From positions 1 through 8,904 of the forward strand of contig JBKECH010000038.1 in assembly GCA_047974415.1 (NCBI GenBank): a DNA stretch of 8,904 nt. The letters run 5' to 3'. This stretch comes from JBKEAJ01 sp047974415. GTDB taxonomy: Bacteria; Bacteroidota; Bacteroidia; Bacteroidales; Prolixibacteraceae. Positions 6,159 to 8,904 of the stretch are shown piece by piece; the first letter of the stretch is position 1; the number at the start of each line of letters is the position of its first letter. The notes beneath the pieces are model-generated. The model had not been told where the DNA came from. It ran no database searches and was given only the letters and a program-made list of their open reading frames with translations. A program made the position numbers and the translations under genes.

Positions 6159-7220
6159 ATGAAACTTTCACTTAGAAAAACAATGTTGTCGCTGATGATG
6201 GCGATAATTGCAGTAACAGCTTTTGGAGCTGTAGGAGTTCCTGTTTTGCCTGCTTTGGCGGTTGGCTTGGGAGCATCATTTGTGCCGATGCCCGGCGGAG
6301 TACTGAAAGCAGGGATACAGAAAGAAATATGGATAGACGACATTGTCGGCAATCTGTTTAAGAGTAATCCGCATTTGGCTTATGCCATGAATGCCGACAG
6401 CTTCGTGTTGGCAGGTAAAGTGGTTCATATTCCGAATGCCGGCAGTAAGCCACGAGTTGTACGAAACCGAAAAAGCTATCCTGCTACGGTGGTACATAGA
6501 AATGATACCGACATCACTTTTGCACTGGATGAATTTACCTCCGACCCTATTAAAATATCGAATGCAGAAAAATACGAGGAATCTCCACAAAAACGGCAAT
6601 CGGTGATTGGAGAGCAAAGTAATTCATTGAGTGAAGAGGTTGGCGACTGGTTCTTTTATTACTGGGCACAAAATATGGGAATAGACAATATTCATTTCAC
6701 AACAGGAGGTGCTACATCTGCACACACAGAAGGAGCGACAGGAAACAGAAAAGCTGTAACAGTAAAAGATGTTAAAGCGATGCAGAAGCACATGAACAAG
6801 ATGGGAATACCTGCTGCAGGTAGAGTAGCGCATCTTGATGCTGACATGTACGATCAATTTACAGATAGCCTATCCATAACACAGGAACGAGACTTTTCCA
6901 AATATCTTGATGCTGAGAAAGGTATTGTAGGGCGTTTGTTCGGTTTTACATTTTTAGAGCCACGACCTTCAATATTGTCGCTTAACAGTTCGGGAGTAGT
7001 TAAAGAACCTGATGCTAAAGGGGCGACAGGCGACCTTGCAGCATCATTGTTTTGGCAACAAGACCAAGTTCTGCGAGCATTGGGCAACAACGAGTTCTTT
7101 GAGACCGAAAACGATGCAACACACTACGGAGACATCTACTCGGCTTTAGTACGTGCAGGTGGACGAGCAAAACGAGCAGACAGCAAGGGAGTGCTAATAC
7201 TTGCAGGCGACGCATCGTAA
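6159..7220 (+). CDS. Major capsid protein of the Bacteroidota Mu-like type (HK97-fold expected)
   Basis: This 353-residue protein follows the protease/scaffold in the usual place for the major capsid protein, which builds the head shell. The segment GLGASFVPMPGG...LKAGIQKEIWIDDIVGNLF (about 36-67) and the following FVLAGKVVHIPNAG (82-95) resemble capsid proteins of Bacteroidota transposable prophages; later parts include a DWFFYYWAQ stretch (163-171), a long helix rich in Lys/Met (VKDVKAMQKHMNKMG, 202-216) and a C-terminal YGDIYSALVRAGGRAKR. The N-terminus is odd: MKLSLRK is followed by about 30 mostly hydrophobic residues (9-38), like a signal peptide or membrane anchor. It may be cut off by the prohead protease. 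The start is preceded by an A/T-rich leader. Role is inferred mainly from order and partial likeness. Confidence 0.8.
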   Translation: MKLSLRKTMLSLMMAIIAVTAFGAVGVPVLPALAVGLGASFVPMPGGVLKAGIQKEIWIDDIVGNLFKSNPHLAYAMNADSFVLAGKVVHIPNAGSKPRVVRNRKSYPATVVHRNDTDITFALDEFTSDPIKISNAEKYEESPQKRQSVIGEQSNSLSEEVGDWFFYYWAQNMGIDNIHFTTGGATSAHTEGATGNRKAVTVKDVKAMQKHMNKMGIPAAGRVAHLDADMYDQFTDSLSITQERDFSKYLDAEKGIVGRLFGFTFLEPRPSILSLNSSGVVKEPDAKGATGDLAASLFWQQDQVLRALGNNEFFETENDATHYGDIYSALVRAGGRAKRADSKGVLILAGDAS

Positions 7221-7232
7221 AAATAGACCGCT

Positions 7233-7835
7233 ATGAGCTTTATAGAAGCATATAATATAACAATGGGTCATGAGGGGGTGTATGACAATAACCCTCTCGA
7301 CCGTGGCGGTGAGACTTACAAGGGTATTGCACGAAAGTTTCACCCTAACTGGGAAGGCTGGGCAGAGGTAGACAAGATTAAGGGCAAAGAGACAAGCAGG
7401 GCTAAGATAAGCAAGCTCTTGAATGCACAGGCAGATTTAGACGTTCAGGTTCAAGGCTTTTACAAGCGTGAATTTTGGGACAAACTGATGCTTGACAATA
7501 TAGGCGAAAACGAGGTGACAACAGAGCTGTTTGAGCAGGCAGTTAATCAGGGAGTAGCAACGGCATCAAGGCATTTGCAACATGCTCTCAACCTTCTTAA
7601 CCGCTCTGGCAAGGATTGGCTTGATATAGATGAGGACGGCAAGGTAGGCAAAAAGACTATCAAGGCTTATGATGCATATATGGCAACGGCAAGCAAGCTA
7701 AAGAGAGACAAAGGCAGGCTTGTAAAAACACTTGTAAAGGTGCTTAACGCCTTGCAATTCGACAGGTATAGAGATATATGCGATAGAGCGACAAGTCAAG
7801 AGGTGTTCTTGTATGGATGGATGAACAGAGTGTAA
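7233..7835 (+). CDS. Endolysin, GH108-type N-acetylmuramidase with peptidoglycan-binding C-terminus
   Basis: This 200-residue enzyme should cut the glycan chains of peptidoglycan at lysis. The GH108 signature is clear: MGHEGVYDNNPLDRGGETYK (11-30) holds the expected catalytic Glu14 and the DRGGET turn, followed by GIARKFHPNWEGW. The middle holds KREFWDKLMLDNI and the conserved ELFEQAVNQGVATASRHLQH helix region (98-117). The C-terminal part matches the peptidoglycan-binding domain paired with GH108, with DIDEDGKVGKKTIKAYDA (131-148) and the family-like ending FLYGWMNRV. No signal peptide is visible, so release would need a holin or another route, and none is seen nearby. It starts 12 nt after the capsid gene stop and probably ends the plus-strand phage operon. 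Confidence 0.93.
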   Translation: MSFIEAYNITMGHEGVYDNNPLDRGGETYKGIARKFHPNWEGWAEVDKIKGKETSRAKISKLLNAQADLDVQVQGFYKREFWDKLMLDNIGENEVTTELFEQAVNQGVATASRHLQHALNLLNRSGKDWLDIDEDGKVGKKTIKAYDAYMATASKLKRDKGRLVKTLVKVLNALQFDRYRDICDRATSQEVFLYGWMNRV

Positions 7836-7877
7836 ATAGGACTTGCGGATTTTGGGAAACAACAAAAAATAATCAAG

Positions 7878-8584
7878 ATGACAAAAATCTCAAAAATGGT
7901 AGTAAACTCTCGTGTGAGCGAGGTAAACGCTACGGCAACTAATATACTAAAAGCATATACCGAATCGGGGATTACAGATGATGCTACCCTGCAATCGTTC
8001 GTTGATGAACTGACTGCTGTAAACGATACGCTGACATTGGCTATTGACAAGGATAAAGCGATGTCGAAGTTGGAGGAATATGACGAAATCAGAGACAAGG
8101 CGTTGCAAGATTTGTATCACTATATTGAGGGCTATACTCGTGTTCCGAACAAGTCGGCAGAAGTTCCTGCAAAGCACGTGTTCGACATTTTTCAGAAGTA
8201 TGGTGTAGGCATTGTCGGATTGTCGTATAATGAGCAAAGCTCGATTCGCTTTTGAAAGTTTTGAAAGATTTGGAAATAGAGACGAACAAGACTGCAACTG
8301 AATCACTGATGTATGTCCCACAAATGGTGGAAGTATTGCGCAAAGCTCAAGAAGATTTCAGCAATGTGTATTATAAATATGTGGAGCAACTGCGAGAGAC
8401 AGGCAAAGAGCAATCAGCATCCGACCTCAAACCGCAAGTGCTAGACGTTATAAACAATAAACTGATAGTCTATCTCCAAGCAATGATAACATTCAACGCC
8501 GATGTTTACGGCAATCTTGCTAAAGATGTGGCGATAGTTATCAATCGGAATAATGAGATTGTTAGGGAGCGTAGGAGGAAGTAG
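7878..8584 (+). pseudogene. DUF6261-like gene broken by a frameshift
   Basis: Two overlapping frames together look like one protein of the DUF6261 type, a helical family of unknown function from Bacteroidota. The first runs from ATG 7878 to TGA 8255 (125 residues; landmarks FVDELTAVNDTLTLAIDKD, YDEIRDKALQDLYHYIEGY, FDIFQKYGVGIVGLSYNE). The second frame is open from 8234 to the TAG at 8584 and continues with AKLDSLLKVLKDLEIE and a C-terminal NADVYGNLAKDVAIVI. Restoring one base between about 8234 and 8241 would join SYNE to KLDSLLKVL and give about 235 residues, close to the family's usual size. So a single-base deletion (or sequence error) is the simplest explanation. If the second part is expressed alone it would need the TTG at 8252, a poor start. 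It may be host DNA flanking the phage or a phage-borne extra gene. Confidence 0.6.
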
Positions 8585-8739
8585 GTAATGACCAATACTA
8601 CCTAATAAAACAAAAGTTGATTAAGGAATTTGGGCAACCTGCTACTGATTATTCCAAGTTAGATAGTGATAAGTTAGATTATGATGAAATAACCGAGTTT
8701 ATTCTTGACGATTTTGCAGACCTTAAAAAGCAGGAATAA
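8575..8739 (+). pseudogene. Orphan open frame, possible C-terminal remnant of an unknown gene
   Basis: After the DUF6261-like stop, a different frame is open from 8575 to a TAA at 8737-8739 and reads like real protein at its end (KEFGQPATDYSKLDSD, then EITEFILDDFADLKKQE): acidic, helical, balanced composition. It has no ATG or GTG; only a TTG at 8617 could start it, giving 40 residues. I do not recognise the family. It may be the tail of a gene whose front was lost when the phage or intron arrived, or a chance open frame. The predicted 3' junction of the intron lies 7 nt after its stop. Confidence 0.3.
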
Positions 8740-8904
8740 ATTGATAATCGAGTAGGAGGAATGGGATTAATTCCCATTCCGTCCTCTCACACCACCACGC
8801 ATGCCGTTCGGCACGTGGCGGTTCCTTAATTTCGGCATAGTAGGCACTTAGACTAGGATAACCTGCTAACCGTAGATTTTCGTTTGTGATGGCTTGTGTG
8901 AGTA
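8723..8904 (-). CDS. C-terminal end of a group II intron-encoded reverse transcriptase/maturase; partial
   Basis: From the right edge a minus-strand frame (first full codon at 8902) reads LTQAITNENLRLAGYPSLSA followed by YYAEIKEPP, which resembles the C-terminal end of group II intron maturases, where a short L..A..N..L...GY..L..YY pattern precedes domain V. Only about 26 residues are convincing. The frame then stays open through domains V and VI and past the predicted 3' splice junction, stopping at a TAA at 8725-8723. In most introns the protein stops before domain V, so the last 33 residues may be real or the authentic stop may have been lost. Most of the protein lies outside the window. 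Confidence 0.45.
   Translation of the reverse strand, partial: LTQAITNENLRLAGYPSLSAYYAEIKEPPRAERHAWWCERTEWELIPFLLLDYQFIPAF
8747..8824 (-). ncRNA. Group II intron domains V and VI
   Basis: Domain V spans about 8822 to 8791 on the minus strand (32 nt): a 9-bp lower stem (ACCGCCACG with CGTGGTGGT, one G-U pair), a two-base bulge TG at 8801-8800 on the 3' side, a 4-bp upper stem (TGCC/GGCA) and a GAAC loop. A GT linker follows. Domain VI spans 8788 to 8750: GAG and AGGA, one unpaired C, then GGAATGGGA, a five-base loop, TCCCATTCC, TCCT, a single unpaired A (8753) and CTC. That unpaired A is the expected lariat branch point. The classical AGC triad of domain V is not seen; a CGC lies near its place, as in group IIC introns, but I cannot fix the class from this end alone. 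Confidence 0.75.
8747..8904 (-). mobile_element. 3' end of a group II intron (runs in from the right edge)
   Basis: On the minus strand the C-terminal end of an intron-encoded maturase frame is followed by a domain V hairpin and then a domain VI hairpin, in the order and spacing of a group II intron 3' end. The predicted intron end is ...CTCGAT at 8747, seven bases counting from the bulged adenosine at 8753, matching the usual branch-point distance and AY end. The 5' half, most of the reverse transcriptase and the 5' exon lie beyond the window. The intron is opposite in direction to the DUF6261-like gene and the orphan frame. Confidence 0.75.

Noticed and set aside
8231..8260. Programmed -1 frameshift joining the DUF6261-like halves
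   Set aside because: No X-XXY-YYZ heptamer in the right frame and no clear downstream stem were found.
8758..8780. Inverted repeat GGAATGGGA / TCCCATTCC as a transcription terminator
   Set aside because: No T-run follows on either strand, and the pairing extends into the domain VI structure with bulged A next to a good domain V.

Overview
The window looks like part of a Mu-like (transposable-type) prophage in a member of the Bacteroidota. Three things point to this host group: starts are mostly AT-rich with little Shine-Dalgarno sequence, promoter-like sites fit the Bacteroidota TTG / TAnnTTTG pattern, and a DUF6261-type gene, a family I know from Bacteroidota, lies at the right. I cannot name a species.

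Left arm (1-4529, all minus strand): a tightly packed operon with gaps of 1-2 nt or short overlaps. In transcription order it holds a small HTH protein (probable small terminase), the large terminase, a small basic protein of unknown function, a DUF1320 (Mu gp36-like) protein, and a DUF935 portal protein (Mu gp29-like) whose reading frame runs on into a Mu gpF/SPP1 gp7-type minor head domain and off the left edge.

Centre (4530-4709): a divergent intergenic region. It holds three tandem 21-bp units, each with a palindromic core (TTATCACGGTGATAA in the best copy). The array lies between two promoter-like elements facing outward, at nearly equal distance from each. It is the most interesting regulatory structure in the window and looks like a shared operator or activator array for both arms.

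Right arm (4710-7835, plus strand): a prohead protease with a scaffold-like C-terminus, a small beta-rich protein (possible decoration protein), the major capsid protein with an unusual hydrophobic N-terminus, and a GH108-type endolysin. Together the arms cover DNA packaging (terminase, portal), capsid assembly (protease/scaffold, capsid) and lysis. Tail, transposase and repressor genes are not in view and may lie to the left.

Right edge (7878-8904): a DUF6261-like gene broken by a frameshift, a short orphan reading frame with no start, and the 3' end of a group II intron on the minus strand. The intron end shows a recognisable domain V, a domain VI with bulged adenosine, and the C-terminal end of an intron-encoded reverse transcriptase/maturase. 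The phage end probably lies between about 7836 and the intron, but I could not place it. No tRNA, rRNA or CRISPR array was seen.
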